From an uncultured Blautia sp. (GTDB taxonomy: Bacteria; Bacillota; Clostridia; Lachnospirales; Lachnospiraceae): a stretch of 64,000 nucleotides of DNA. The notes below the pieces were generated by a model that saw only the letters and a list, made by a program, of their open reading frames with translations, made no database searches and was not told the origin of the DNA. The stretch covers positions 24,716 through 88,715 of the forward strand of contig CALCDJ010000048.1 in assembly GCA_937900135.1 (NCBI GenBank), written 5' to 3'. The position numbers and the translations under genes are program-made. Shown here one piece after another: positions 26,616 to 35,919 of this stretch (positions are counted from its first letter, which is position 1; each line of letters starts with the position of its first letter).

Positions 26616-27878
26616 GTGAAAGATAAAAATGTAATTCAAGTGGAACATTTATCAAAAATGTATAAGCTGTATGATAAGCCTTCCGACCGATTGAAGGAAT
26701 CGCTGGGTCTTACCAGAAAGAAACGGTATCGGGAGCATTTTGCCCTGCATGATGTGAATTTTCAGGTGCGTGAGGGAGAGTGTGTGGGAATCATAGGAAC
26801 CAATGGTTCCGGAAAGTCCACCATCTTAAAAATTATTACCGGTGTGCTTACCCCCACAGAGGGAGAAGTGAAGGTGAATGGAAGAATTTCCGCTCTTCTG
26901 GAACTGGGAGCCGGATTTAACATGGAGTATTCCGGGCTGGAAAATGTGTATCTGAATGGAACCATGATCGGTTTTACAAAGGAAGAGATCGACGCCCGGC
27001 TGGATGACATTCTGGCATTTGCAGATATTGGAGATTTTATTCATCAGCCGGTAAAAATGTATTCCAGCGGTATGTTTGTCCGCCTGGCATTTGCAGTTGC
27101 CATTAATATTGATCCGGAAATCCTGATCGTAGACGAGGCATTATCTGTGGGAGACGTATTTTTCCAGGCAAAATGCTACCATAAATTTGAAGAGTTCAAG
27201 GAACAGGGAAAGACCATTCTTTTTGTAAGTCATGACCTGAGCAGTATTGTAAAATATTGCGACAGAGTGGTTTTGCTGAATAAGGGGCAAATGCTGGACG
27301 AAGGGTCCCCCAAGGAAATGGTGGATATGTACAAGCAGCTTCTGGTGCACCAGGACCCGGTGAAGCAGGGCGAAGGGGGTCAGGAGCTTACAGCGGCAGA
27401 AGAAAACTGGGGAACTGGTTTCGCCAGAAATCCGGATACCCTGGACTATGGAGAAAAACAGGCAGAAATTGTGGATTATGTGGTTCTGGATGAAAAAGGA
27501 CGCCCCAGCAACAATATTGAAAAGGGCAGTACCTTTTCTATTAAGATGAAGGTGCATTTTCATGAGAATATTCAGGAACCCATTATGGCTTACACCTTTA
27601 AGAACATTCAGGGAACTGAAATTACAGGCACCAACACCATGTATGAAAAAATGTCTGTGGAGCATCCAGACGCAGGCAGAGAATGTGTGGTGACATTTAC
27701 CCAGAAGATGGATCTTCAGGGAGGGGAATATCTGTTGTCCTTCGGATGTACCGGATACCGGAACGGCGAATTTGCCGTGTTCCATCGCCTGTACGATGCC
27801 TGCAACATTACTGTGATCTCTGGAAAAGACACCGTTGGATTTTTTGATATGAATTCCAAAGTGACCATAGAAGAGTAA
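26616..27878 (+). CDS. wzt: Polysaccharide ABC exporter ATPase with C-terminal extension (Wzt-like)
   Basis: This protein powers glycan export with the adjacent permease. It starts at a GTG with GAGAGGG upstream. The nucleotide-binding domain (about 1-240) has Walker A GTNGSGKST at residues 61-69, signature YSSGMFVRLAF and Walker B ILIVDEALSVGD. At 420 residues it is much longer than RgpD- or TagH-like core ATPases. The extra beta-rich domain (about 275-415, FSIKMKVHFHENIQEPIMAYTFKN, FSFGCTG-like end) fits the Wzt carbohydrate-binding domain. In E. coli O9a that domain recognises the capped chain end. The methyltransferase and kinase-like genes next to it would make such a cap. Confidence 0.94.
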   Translation: MKDKNVIQVEHLSKMYKLYDKPSDRLKESLGLTRKKRYREHFALHDVNFQVREGECVGIIGTNGSGKSTILKIITGVLTPTEGEVKVNGRISALLELGAGFNMEYSGLENVYLNGTMIGFTKEEIDARLDDILAFADIGDFIHQPVKMYSSGMFVRLAFAVAINIDPEILIVDEALSVGDVFFQAKCYHKFEEFKEQGKTILFVSHDLSSIVKYCDRVVLLNKGQMLDEGSPKEMVDMYKQLLVHQDPVKQGEGGQELTAAEENWGTGFARNPDTLDYGEKQAEIVDYVVLDEKGRPSNNIEKGSTFSIKMKVHFHENIQEPIMAYTFKNIQGTEITGTNTMYEKMSVEHPDAGRECVVTFTQKMDLQGGEYLLSFGCTGYRNGEFAVFHRLYDACNITVISGKDTVGFFDMNSKVTIEE

Positions 27879-27889
27879 AGGAGAATTCC

Positions 27890-28816
27890 ATGGAGGAAAA
27901 AATCGGAAAAGTAACCCTGGATCTGACCTGGTATCCGGGAGAAGATCTTTACAGTGACGGCCCGGTAGAGGAAGAACTTCTGGAAATTGCCAGAACTTAT
28001 AAAGAAGAGGAACTGAATCAGGTAATTGCAGAGCGGAACAGTTGGGCAGTTTTGTATCATTTTTCCCATATCCGGCAGAATATTCTGGAATGGCTGCCCA
28101 TTGAGAAGGAACATAAGGTTCTGGAAATCGGTTCCGGATGCGGCGCCATCACCGGCGCTCTGGCACGAAAAGCCAAGGAAGTGACCTGTATTGAGCTGTC
28201 TAAGATGCGAAGTACCATCAATGCATATCGGAATCAGGAATACGACAACGTAAAAATTCTGGTAGGAAATTTTCAGGACATTGAAAAAAATCTGGAAGAA
28301 ACCTATGATTATATCACTTTGATCGGTGTGTTTGAATATTCCGAAGGATATATTGGAACAAAAGAACCTTATGTGGAAATGATCCGAAGAATTTCCCGTC
28401 ATCTTGCGCCAGGGGGAAAACTGGTGATTGCCATTGAAAACCGCCTGGGATTAAAATACTGGGCTGGATGTACCGAGGATCATGTGGGTACTTATTTTGA
28501 GGGAATTGAAGGATATCCCAATACTTCCGGTGTGAAAACCTTTTCCAGAAAAGAGCTTCTGGATACCATTCAGGCAGCAGGGGATTTCCGTACCACCTTT
28601 TATTATCCCTATCCGGACTATAAATTTCCCATGTCCATATATTCAGATGCTTATCTCCCCAAAAAAGGAGAACTCCGGGATAATTTCTGCAACTACGACC
28701 GCGTAAGGATGCAGCTGTTTCAGGAACCCAAGGTGTACGATACCCTTGTGGATGCCGGAATGTTTCCGGAATTTTCCAATTCCTTTCTGGTTTTGGTGGA
28801 AAAGGAGGACGTGTAA
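27890..28816 (+). CDS. Class I SAM-dependent methyltransferase, possible glycan chain-terminating enzyme
   Basis: The 308-residue protein carries a Rossmann-type methyltransferase domain. Motif I is VLEIGSGCGAITGALA at residues 77-92, followed by the acidic CIEL. ITLIGVFEYSE near 144 and HLAPGGKLVIAIENR near 175 are the later motifs. The N-terminal 65 residues are acidic and the C-terminal part is probably for substrate binding. It lies 11 bases after wzt and overlaps the next start by one base (TAATG). Placed beside a kinase-fold protein and Wzt, it recalls the methyltransferase half of E. coli WbdD, which methylates the phosphorylated chain end. Methylation of another sugar position is possible. 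Confidence 0.82.
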   Translation: MEEKIGKVTLDLTWYPGEDLYSDGPVEEELLEIARTYKEEELNQVIAERNSWAVLYHFSHIRQNILEWLPIEKEHKVLEIGSGCGAITGALARKAKEVTCIELSKMRSTINAYRNQEYDNVKILVGNFQDIEKNLEETYDYITLIGVFEYSEGYIGTKEPYVEMIRRISRHLAPGGKLVIAIENRLGLKYWAGCTEDHVGTYFEGIEGYPNTSGVKTFSRKELLDTIQAAGDFRTTFYYPYPDYKFPMSIYSDAYLPKKGELRDNFCNYDRVRMQLFQEPKVYDTLVDAGMFPEFSNSFLVLVEKEDV

Positions 28817-30060
28817 TGGAACAGATCCTTTATTCAAAATATTCCAATGAACGAAGCCGCCGATTTGCTGTCCGTACAGATATTCTGGAGGACAAAGGAG
28901 AGCGGTTTGTAAGAAAAACGCCTCTGTATCCCCAGGGAGAAGGCCATGTGGAAGCCTTGGTTCGCTGGGACAGGGAGCTTCGCGCCCTTTATGAGAAGGC
29001 CGGGTTAGACTGCAACCGGTGTGAGAAGGACGGGAAAGGCGTTCGTCTGGAATATCTGTCCGGTCAGACACTGGAAGAGGTTCTGGACGATCTTCTGGAA
29101 AAAGGAGAGACAGAGGCGGCGGAAGAAAGATTGACCGCCTATCTGATGCAGATACGAGACTGCCACAGCCAGGAACCCTTTTCCGTGACAGAAGCGTTTG
29201 AAAAGGTATTTGGAAACGTGACGCTTCCCAAGGGGCTGACCACAGCGCCAGTGACAAATATTGACATGGTATGCGGGAATCTGGTATTGGGAGAGAAAGA
29301 TACGGTTTTGGACTATGAATGGACCTTTGATTTTCCCATTCCATGTGAGTTTGTTCTTTATCGTGTGATTCACTACTATGTGGAAACGCATAGCGTGAGA
29401 GCGGCCCTCCCAAAAGAGAAGTTCTATCGGCAGATGGGGATCACAGAGGAACAGAAAAAAGTCTTTCTTGAAATGGAAGCTGCTTTTCAAAGATATATCA
29501 CCGGAAAGCATATTCCTATGAGAGATCTGTTTGCGGGAATGACTCCGGGCGTGGAAACCGTGCAGACGGTAAATGGAGGAAGCTTGCAGATTTTCTTTTC
29601 TGACGGATCTGGATATTGTGAAGAACAGTCCACAGTGTATCCTCTGAAAGCAGGCAAGGCAGAGTGTAAAGCAGAGCTTCCAAAGGATTGTAAATTTGTC
29701 CGTGTGGACCCGGGAGAGCGTCCTTGTTCGGTAGAACTTACCCGGATCGCATTTGATGGAAAAAAAGCGTCTCTGGATGGCGCAGCAGTACCGGAAGGCA
29801 TCCTTTGCGGCGGCTGGGCTTATATTGCAAAAAGAGATCCTAATATTACCGATATTTCTGTTCCGAATGGAGCAAAGGAGTTCTCTCTGGAGCTGACTGT
29901 TTATCCAGGGGAGGAAGAGGCATTGCGGCAGACCGTAGGAGAACTGGTCCGTCTTCATAAGAAAACAGAAAAACAGGCAAGACTGATCCATGACATGAAA
30001 AATACCAGAGTGTGGAAGCTGTATCAGTCTTACAGAAACAAAGTAGAGAGGAAAAAATAG
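28816..30060 (+). CDS. Kinase-fold protein with helical tail, possible partner of the methyltransferase
   Basis: I do not recognise a named family, but residues about 15-200 fit an aminoglycoside-phosphotransferase/protein-kinase-like fold. TNIDMVCGN gives a catalytic-type Asp150 and Asn155, and VLDYEW gives Asp166 where the metal-binding Asp is expected. An N-terminal lysine in RFVRKTPLY may be the ATP-contacting one. A middle beta-rich part (about 255-365) follows. The last 50 residues are strongly helical and charged (LRQTVGELVRLHKKTEKQARLIHDMKN), ending with a basic tail. A methyltransferase, a kinase and a coiled coil are the WbdD parts, here split over two genes. The substrate is unknown. 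Confidence 0.68.
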   Translation: MEQILYSKYSNERSRRFAVRTDILEDKGERFVRKTPLYPQGEGHVEALVRWDRELRALYEKAGLDCNRCEKDGKGVRLEYLSGQTLEEVLDDLLEKGETEAAEERLTAYLMQIRDCHSQEPFSVTEAFEKVFGNVTLPKGLTTAPVTNIDMVCGNLVLGEKDTVLDYEWTFDFPIPCEFVLYRVIHYYVETHSVRAALPKEKFYRQMGITEEQKKVFLEMEAAFQRYITGKHIPMRDLFAGMTPGVETVQTVNGGSLQIFFSDGSGYCEEQSTVYPLKAGKAECKAELPKDCKFVRVDPGERPCSVELTRIAFDGKKASLDGAAVPEGILCGGWAYIAKRDPNITDISVPNGAKEFSLELTVYPGEEEALRQTVGELVRLHKKTEKQARLIHDMKNTRVWKLYQSYRNKVERKK

Positions 30061-30061
30061 T

Positions 30062-32572
30062 ATGGAAAACCATGTGGCAGTTCTGGATGCCTGCGATTAT
30101 GAAATGGAGAATAATGGAACCTGTATTCTCAGGGGCTGGTTTTATGCGCCGGAAATGGAGGAACTTTCGGTACAGGTGAGAGCGGAGCATGTTCCGGTTC
30201 ACGGTACGCTTTTGCGGGTTCCCCGTCCAGATGTTCTTGGAGCAAGACCAGATCTTTCTTTTCCTGACGAAAACGCAGGGTTTGAGATCCGTATTCCGGA
30301 TATTGAGCAGATCTCATCCCTGGCAGGTTCTCTGCGGGTACGTCTGCTTTTGGGAGGGGAAGGGATTCCTTTGATCCAAAAGGAGATGGCTGTGGTGAAA
30401 CAGGAATATTACCATGCTACACTTAGGTATCATCTGGAAATCGTGGAAAAACGTGGGGATGATGTGTATATCCAAGGTTGGTGCATCAATCTTTGTGGAA
30501 AACTTTCCATGAAATTCCTGGATGAAAAAGGAGCAGAGATCGAAGGCGTACAAAATGAGGCTGTACGCCGTCCGGATCTTTCCGAAGGATTCGGGATAGA
30601 ACTGTCCAAATGTCATGGTTTTTCTGTGCGTATTCCAAGAGAAAAGATTTATGGGAAAGAGCTTTGCCTTATTTTTGAAAATCCGGTGACAGCGAAGGAG
30701 AGCAGGATCTCCATGCATCGTTTCGACAGGGAAAATCGGCCGGTCTTTCGTGTGAAAAAAGCTCTTGGCCGGGAAAATCAGGAGAAAAACAAGGAAATTC
30801 TGAAAGATTCCGGTGTGAAGAATTTTTGGGGCTATCTTCTGGAGGAAGCCCATGGTTCTTCGGATCTGTATGGGTATTATGCAAAAAAACACCGGGCAGG
30901 AAAGCTGGAACAAAAGAGACAGGCAAAAAAGAAATTTGACCGGGCTCCTTTGTTCAGTATTGTGGTGCCGTTTTATCAGACGCCTTTGGATCAGGGGCAG
31001 GAGATGCTGGACTCCGTATGTGCACAGAGTTATGAAAATTGGGAAATCTGTGTGGCAGATGCCGGAAACAGCGATTTTTGGGAAAAACAGATTCGTCGTC
31101 TTTCTAAGGCAGAGGGACGGATTCATTATCTCCACCTGAAAGAAAACCGGGGAATTGCGGAAAATACCAACGAAGCCATCCGCATGGCAAAAGGAGACTA
31201 TCTTGTTTTTATGGATCACGACGATTTTCTGGAACCGGATGCTTTGTATCAGGCGGCCGCGCTTCTGGATCGTTATCCGGAAACGGAACTGATTTATACC
31301 GATGAGGATCTCACGGATGCGGCAGGAACGCCGGTGTATCCTCATTTTAAACCAGATTTTAATCTGGAGTATCTCCGCTGTCTGAATTATATCTGTCATA
31401 TGGTGGTGGTAAAGAAAAGTCTTCTTGAAAAAACAGGATTGCTGCGTTCTGCATTTGACGGAGCGCAGGATTACGATTTTCTTCTGCGCTGCGTGGAGCA
31501 GACGAAGGAAATCCGACATATTCCCAAAGTCTTGTACCATTGGCGCGGTTCTGAAACCTCCACGGCGGGAAACAAAGACAGCAAAACCTATGCGGTGGAA
31601 GCTGGAAAAAGAGCGCTTCTGGAGCATTATGAGAGAATGGGCCTGGAGGCTGAGGTGGAATTTACCGGGGAATTTATTGTTTACCGGACAAAGTTTCAGG
31701 TACAGGGAAATCCTCTGGTTTCCATCCTGATTCCAAATAAGGATCACATCGATGATCTGGAAACCTGTATCCGTTCCATTGAGGAGAAAAGCACCTGGAA
31801 AAACCTGGAGATTATTGTGATCGAAAATAACAGTGAAGAGCCGGAAACTTTTCAGTATTATGAGAAATTAAAAAACAGATATCCCAATATAAAAGTGGTA
31901 ACTTACCAGGGAGAATTCAATTATTCAGCGATCAATAATTTTGGTGCTGCTTATGGAGAAGGAGATTATTATCTTCTTCTAAATAATGATACAGAAGTGA
32001 TCACTCCAGATTGGATAGAACGGATGCTTGGCTATTGTCAGAGAGAAGAAGTTGGGATCGTGGGAGCGAAGCTTTTTTATCCGGACAATACTGTGCAGCA
32101 TGCAGGCGTTGTGATTGGTATGGGAGGATTTGCAGGACATATCCTCACCGGATATGTAAGGGAATATACCGGTTATATGGGACGCTTGATCACAGCGCAG
32201 GAGATCAGTGCGGTGACGGGGGCTTGTCTGATGGTGAAGAGATCCGTGTTTGAAGCTCTTCATGGATTGGATGAAGAGTTTGCTGTGGCGCTGAATGATG
32301 TGGATTTCTGCCTGAGAGCCGGACAGCTTGGCAAAAAGTGCGTGTTTGTTCCGGAAGCAGAATTGTATCATTATGAATCCAAATCCAGAGGGTTGGAAAC
32401 CACACCAGAAAAACAGGAACGTTTTCAGAGGGAAATTTCCCGCTTCCAGGAACGTTATCAGGAACTTCTGGAAAAGGGAGATCCTTATTACAACCCCAAT
32501 CTGAGTCTGATCCAGGGTGATTGCTCTGTGAGAAGAGCCCATGAGACAGTGAAAGGAAAAAGAAACAGATGA
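30062..32572 (+). CDS. Tandem GT2 glycosyltransferase with N-terminal beta domains (paralogue 1)
   Basis: This 836-residue cytoplasmic protein has two GT-A domains. The first (about 298-510) has FSIVVPFYQTPLDQGQEMLD, DHDDFLEPDALYQAA and YTDEDL. The second (about 550-780) has PLVSILIPNKDHIDDLETCI, NYSAINNFGAAYGEGDYYLL and the metal motif LLNNDTEVI. The end is HYESKSRGLETTPEKQERF. The first 270 residues contain two beta-rich stretches (GWFYAPEMEELSV, YIQGWCINLCGKLSM) of unknown role. It overlaps the next gene by four bases. Two active-looking domains suggest addition of two linkages, probably rhamnosyl, as in rhamnan synthesis. Donor and linkage are not shown by sequence. Confidence 0.88.
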   Translation: MENHVAVLDACDYEMENNGTCILRGWFYAPEMEELSVQVRAEHVPVHGTLLRVPRPDVLGARPDLSFPDENAGFEIRIPDIEQISSLAGSLRVRLLLGGEGIPLIQKEMAVVKQEYYHATLRYHLEIVEKRGDDVYIQGWCINLCGKLSMKFLDEKGAEIEGVQNEAVRRPDLSEGFGIELSKCHGFSVRIPREKIYGKELCLIFENPVTAKESRISMHRFDRENRPVFRVKKALGRENQEKNKEILKDSGVKNFWGYLLEEAHGSSDLYGYYAKKHRAGKLEQKRQAKKKFDRAPLFSIVVPFYQTPLDQGQEMLDSVCAQSYENWEICVADAGNSDFWEKQIRRLSKAEGRIHYLHLKENRGIAENTNEAIRMAKGDYLVFMDHDDFLEPDALYQAAALLDRYPETELIYTDEDLTDAAGTPVYPHFKPDFNLEYLRCLNYICHMVVVKKSLLEKTGLLRSAFDGAQDYDFLLRCVEQTKEIRHIPKVLYHWRGSETSTAGNKDSKTYAVEAGKRALLEHYERMGLEAEVEFTGEFIVYRTKFQVQGNPLVSILIPNKDHIDDLETCIRSIEEKSTWKNLEIIVIENNSEEPETFQYYEKLKNRYPNIKVVTYQGEFNYSAINNFGAAYGEGDYYLLLNNDTEVITPDWIERMLGYCQREEVGIVGAKLFYPDNTVQHAGVVIGMGGFAGHILTGYVREYTGYMGRLITAQEISAVTGACLMVKRSVFEALHGLDEEFAVALNDVDFCLRAGQLGKKCVFVPEAELYHYESKSRGLETTPEKQERFQREISRFQERYQELLEKGDPYYNPNLSLIQGDCSVRRAHETVKGKRNR

Positions 32573-35013
32573 AGCATCAATTATTAGTTGTGGAAAAAGA
32601 ACGGTTTTATTTAAATGACCCGTGTAAATATACCATCCGTGGGATCATTCCGGAACATTTTACCGTGAAGGCATATCTGGACGGAAAACCTCTTCCTGCA
32701 TCTATGGAAAAATTCGTGGCACGTACCGCCATGGAACGCTTCCAGGATGGAGAGATGATGGGCGTACAGAGAATCGAAGCATTGGTTACTCTTCCGGAAG
32801 TCCTTGAGGGGAAAAAATTAGAACTTTTCGCAGTCAGCGAGGAAAAGAAACTGCCCTGGTTTCAGATCCGTGTCAGCGAGTTGTTAAAAAGACGGGGAAA
32901 ACCTCAGTTTTATATGGAACAGGAACGGGTGAACCGGAAAGAAGGTACGCTTCTCCTCTATGGATGGGCGGCAGCCCAAAGTCATGTTTCCATTAAGCTG
33001 TTCGATCAGGAAAAACAGCCGGTTCCCTGCACAGTGCAGAGAATGAACCGTGTGGACGTCCAGGAAATGTTTTATGAGTGCGAGGTGGAAAAGGACTGCG
33101 GATTTTCCATAGAATTAAATCAGTTAAAGGGAAAATATCTGTATCTGGTCATGAGAGATGCCGAAGGAAAGAAATCCGTTCATAAAGTGGGCATCGGAGC
33201 TGCGGAAATTTTCCAGGGGAAATTTTCCAAATATCAGAAAAAAGCAGTGAATTATTTCAGGGCCCATGGTTTCAAGGCTCTGGTGGAAAAGGGCGTGCGT
33301 AAGATCGGAGAATTCCACAAACGTCCGGTGGTCTATGACAAATGGCTTCCGAAACACCTTCCCACCCAGGCAGAATTGGAAAAGCAGAAAAAAGAAGTTT
33401 TTTCTTACAGTCCAAAGATCAGTATTGTGATTCCTTTGTATAAGACAAAGGAAGAATATCTCCGTGAGGTGATCGCCTCCATCCAGGCACAGACCTATGG
33501 AAACTGGGAACTTTGTCTCTCTGATGGAAGCGGGGCGGATTCTCCGATCAGCGGTCTTTTGAAAGAATATGAAAAGAAAGATGCCAGGATCAAAGTGGTT
33601 TCCCATGAGAAACCGCTCCGCATTGCAGAAAATACCAACGCAGCCATTGAGATTGCCACCGGTGATTTTATTGCTTTTGGGGATCACGACGATATTCTCA
33701 CACCAAACGCATTTTATGAGTGTGTAAAGGCATTAAATGAATCCCCGGAAACGGAAGTGCTCTATTCGGATGAGGATAAGATGGCCATGCATGGAAATAA
33801 ATTTTTCCAGCCTCACTTTAAACCGGATTTCAATCTGGATCTTCTGTGTACCGTCAATTATATCTGTCATCTGTTTGTGGCAAAGAGAGAACTTCTGGAT
33901 CGGGTGGGTGTCTTGCGTCCGGAATTTGACGGCGCTCAGGACTATGATTTTATCCTGCGCTGTGTGGAGGCAACAGAGCATATTTATCACATTCCAAAGA
34001 TTCTGTATCATTGGAGAAGCCATGAGGATTCCACAGCCGAAAATCCAGAAAGCAAGCTGTATGCCTTTGAGGCAGGCGCTCGCGCTGTGCAGGCCCACTA
34101 TGACCGTATTGGCGTTTCGGCAGAGGTGTACAAAGGAGAATATCTGGGACTGTATCGCACCCGTTTTCTTCGTGATCATGATCCTCTGGTTTCTATCCTG
34201 ATTCCCAACAAAGATCATATTGATGATCTGGAACGCTGTATTTCTTCGATTGAGAAGAAGTCCACATACCGGAATTTTGAATATATCATCATAGAAAATA
34301 ACAGTACGGAGGAAGCCACCTTCCAGTATTATAAAGATCTGGAAGCGAGAAATCCCAAAGTGCATACGGTTTACTGGGATGGACCTTTTAATTATTCGGA
34401 GATCAATAACTTTGGGGCAGCTCATGCAAAGGGAGAATACCTGCTGCTCTTAAATAATGATACAGAAGTGATCAATGAAGACTGGATGGAAGAACTTCTT
34501 GGCTATTGTATGCGTCCGGATGTGGGGATCGTAGGCGCCAGACTGTATTATGACGACGATACCATTCAGCATGCCGGGGTGGTGCTTGGCTTCGGCGGAA
34601 TTGCAGGCCACTGCTTCGTACAGCAGCCACGGGGAAATACCGGATACTGTCACAGGATCATCTGCGCTCAGGATTACAGCGCTGTGACAGCTGCCTGCAT
34701 GATGGTGAAGAAAAAAGCCTTTGATAAGGTAGGCGGTCTGAGCGGAGATCTGGCAGTAGCATTCAATGATATTGATTTTTGTCTGAAGATTCGTCATGCC
34801 GGTTACCTGGTGGTATATAATCCCTACGTAGAGTTGTATCATTACGAATCCAAATCCAGAGGTTTGGAGGATACCCCTGAGAAAAAAGCAAGATTTAATA
34901 AGGAAATCGCCACTCTGGAGGCACATTGGCCGGAAATCTTCAAGAAACCGGACCCTTATTATAATCCAAACCTGACCCTTACAAGCCAGGATTTTTCACT
35001 GAAACGATTGTAA
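32569..35013 (+). CDS. Tandem GT2 glycosyltransferase with N-terminal beta domains (paralogue 2)
   Basis: This 814-residue protein has the same architecture as its upstream neighbour. An N-terminal region of about 280 residues includes a GWAAAQSHVSIKLFDQE stretch. GT-A domain one (about 284-500) has ISIVIPLYKTKEEYLRE, DHDDILTPNAFYE and YSDEDK. GT-A domain two (about 538-765) has PLVSILIPNKDHIDDLERCI, NYSEINNFGAAHAKGEYLLL and NNDTEVINEDW. The end again reads HYESKSRGLEDTPEKKARF followed by YYNPNLTL. The start overlaps the upstream stop (ATGA). The paralogues probably elongate the repeating unit with different acceptor specificity. Confidence 0.88.
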   Translation: MKHQLLVVEKERFYLNDPCKYTIRGIIPEHFTVKAYLDGKPLPASMEKFVARTAMERFQDGEMMGVQRIEALVTLPEVLEGKKLELFAVSEEKKLPWFQIRVSELLKRRGKPQFYMEQERVNRKEGTLLLYGWAAAQSHVSIKLFDQEKQPVPCTVQRMNRVDVQEMFYECEVEKDCGFSIELNQLKGKYLYLVMRDAEGKKSVHKVGIGAAEIFQGKFSKYQKKAVNYFRAHGFKALVEKGVRKIGEFHKRPVVYDKWLPKHLPTQAELEKQKKEVFSYSPKISIVIPLYKTKEEYLREVIASIQAQTYGNWELCLSDGSGADSPISGLLKEYEKKDARIKVVSHEKPLRIAENTNAAIEIATGDFIAFGDHDDILTPNAFYECVKALNESPETEVLYSDEDKMAMHGNKFFQPHFKPDFNLDLLCTVNYICHLFVAKRELLDRVGVLRPEFDGAQDYDFILRCVEATEHIYHIPKILYHWRSHEDSTAENPESKLYAFEAGARAVQAHYDRIGVSAEVYKGEYLGLYRTRFLRDHDPLVSILIPNKDHIDDLERCISSIEKKSTYRNFEYIIIENNSTEEATFQYYKDLEARNPKVHTVYWDGPFNYSEINNFGAAHAKGEYLLLLNNDTEVINEDWMEELLGYCMRPDVGIVGARLYYDDDTIQHAGVVLGFGGIAGHCFVQQPRGNTGYCHRIICAQDYSAVTAACMMVKKKAFDKVGGLSGDLAVAFNDIDFCLKIRHAGYLVVYNPYVELYHYESKSRGLEDTPEKKARFNKEIATLEAHWPEIFKKPDPYYNPNLTLTSQDFSLKRL

Positions 35014-35019
35014 AAGCAG

Positions 35020-35051
35020 CAGAGATCTGCAGAGCAAAAGGCAGACCTCTG
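35020..35051 (+). other. Hairpin in the leader of rfbD
   Basis: CAGAGATCTGC (35020-35030) pairs with GCAGACCTCTG (35041-35051) at 10 of 11 positions around a 10-base loop. No T tract follows, and the rfbD start lies 20 bases downstream. It is possibly a processing or translational control element. Confidence 0.4.
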
Positions 35052-35070
35052 AACATGAGGAGGAAAAAAG

Positions 35071-35913
35071 ATGCGAGTACTGGTAACAGGAGTAAAAGGA
35101 CAGCTTGGTCATGATGTGATGAACGAGCTTGCAAAAAGAGGATACGAAGGTGTCGGTGTGGATGTGGAAGAAATGGATATCACAGACCGGGATGCCGTGG
35201 AACGTGTGATGAGAGACGCACATGTGGATAAGGTCATGCATTGTGCAGCCTGGACAGCGGTAGATGCAGCAGAAGATCAGGTGGAACTCTGCCGTAAGGT
35301 AAATGCAGTGGGTACAGAGAACATTGCAAGAATGTGCCGGGAACTGGATCTTCCTATGGTATATTTAAGTACCGATTATGTGTTTGACGGAGAAGGAGAA
35401 CGTCCATGGGAACCAGATGACGAACGCCATCCTCTGAATGTATATGGCCAGACCAAATATGAAGGAGAACTGGCAGTAGAGAAGTATCTGGAGAAATATT
35501 TTATTGTGCGTATCGCATGGGTGTTTGGGGTCAATGGAAATAATTTTATCAAGACCATGCTCCGTCTAAGCGAAACACATGATACCCTGACTGTCGTAGA
35601 CGATCAGATCGGTTCTCCTACCTATACCTATGACCTGGCCCGCCTTCTGGTGGATATGCTGGAAACAGAGAAATACGGCCGTTACCATGCTACCAATGAA
35701 GGCTTGTGTTCCTGGTGTGACTTCGCAAAAGAAATCTTCCGTCAGGCAGGAAAAAAGGTAACGGTACTTCCGGTGACCAGCGATGAGTATCCGGCAAAAG
35801 CCAAACGCCCCCATAACAGTCGTATGAACAAGGACAAGCTGGAGGAAATGGGCTTTACCCGTCTTCCATCCTGGCAGGATGCTCTGGGACGTTATCTGAA
35901 GGAGATTATGTAA
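35071..35913 (+). CDS. rfbD: dTDP-4-dehydrorhamnose reductase
   Basis: RfbD (RmlD) reduces dTDP-4-keto-rhamnose to dTDP-L-rhamnose with NAD(P)H. The 280-residue protein has VLVTGVKGQLGHDVM at the N-terminus and CAAWTAVDAAEDQ. The family motif STDYVFDG comes next, followed by YGQTKYEGE with the catalytic Tyr-x-x-x-Lys. Family phrases VRIAWVFGVNGNNFIKTML and DQIGSPTYTYDLA confirm it. It completes the rhamnose pathway with RfbA, B and C, but lies 9.3 kb from rfbC. GAGGAGG precedes the ATG. Confidence 0.97.
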   Translation: MRVLVTGVKGQLGHDVMNELAKRGYEGVGVDVEEMDITDRDAVERVMRDAHVDKVMHCAAWTAVDAAEDQVELCRKVNAVGTENIARMCRELDLPMVYLSTDYVFDGEGERPWEPDDERHPLNVYGQTKYEGELAVEKYLEKYFIVRIAWVFGVNGNNFIKTMLRLSETHDTLTVVDDQIGSPTYTYDLARLLVDMLETEKYGRYHATNEGLCSWCDFAKEIFRQAGKKVTVLPVTSDEYPAKAKRPHNSRMNKDKLEEMGFTRLPSWQDALGRYLKEIM

Positions 35914-35919
35914 GTTTTT

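Noticed and set aside
30314..31747. Long minus-strand open frame of 477 codons.
   Set aside because: It lies wholly opposite the tandem-GT2 gene, is Ile/Phe/His rich with no domain, and has no upstream signals.
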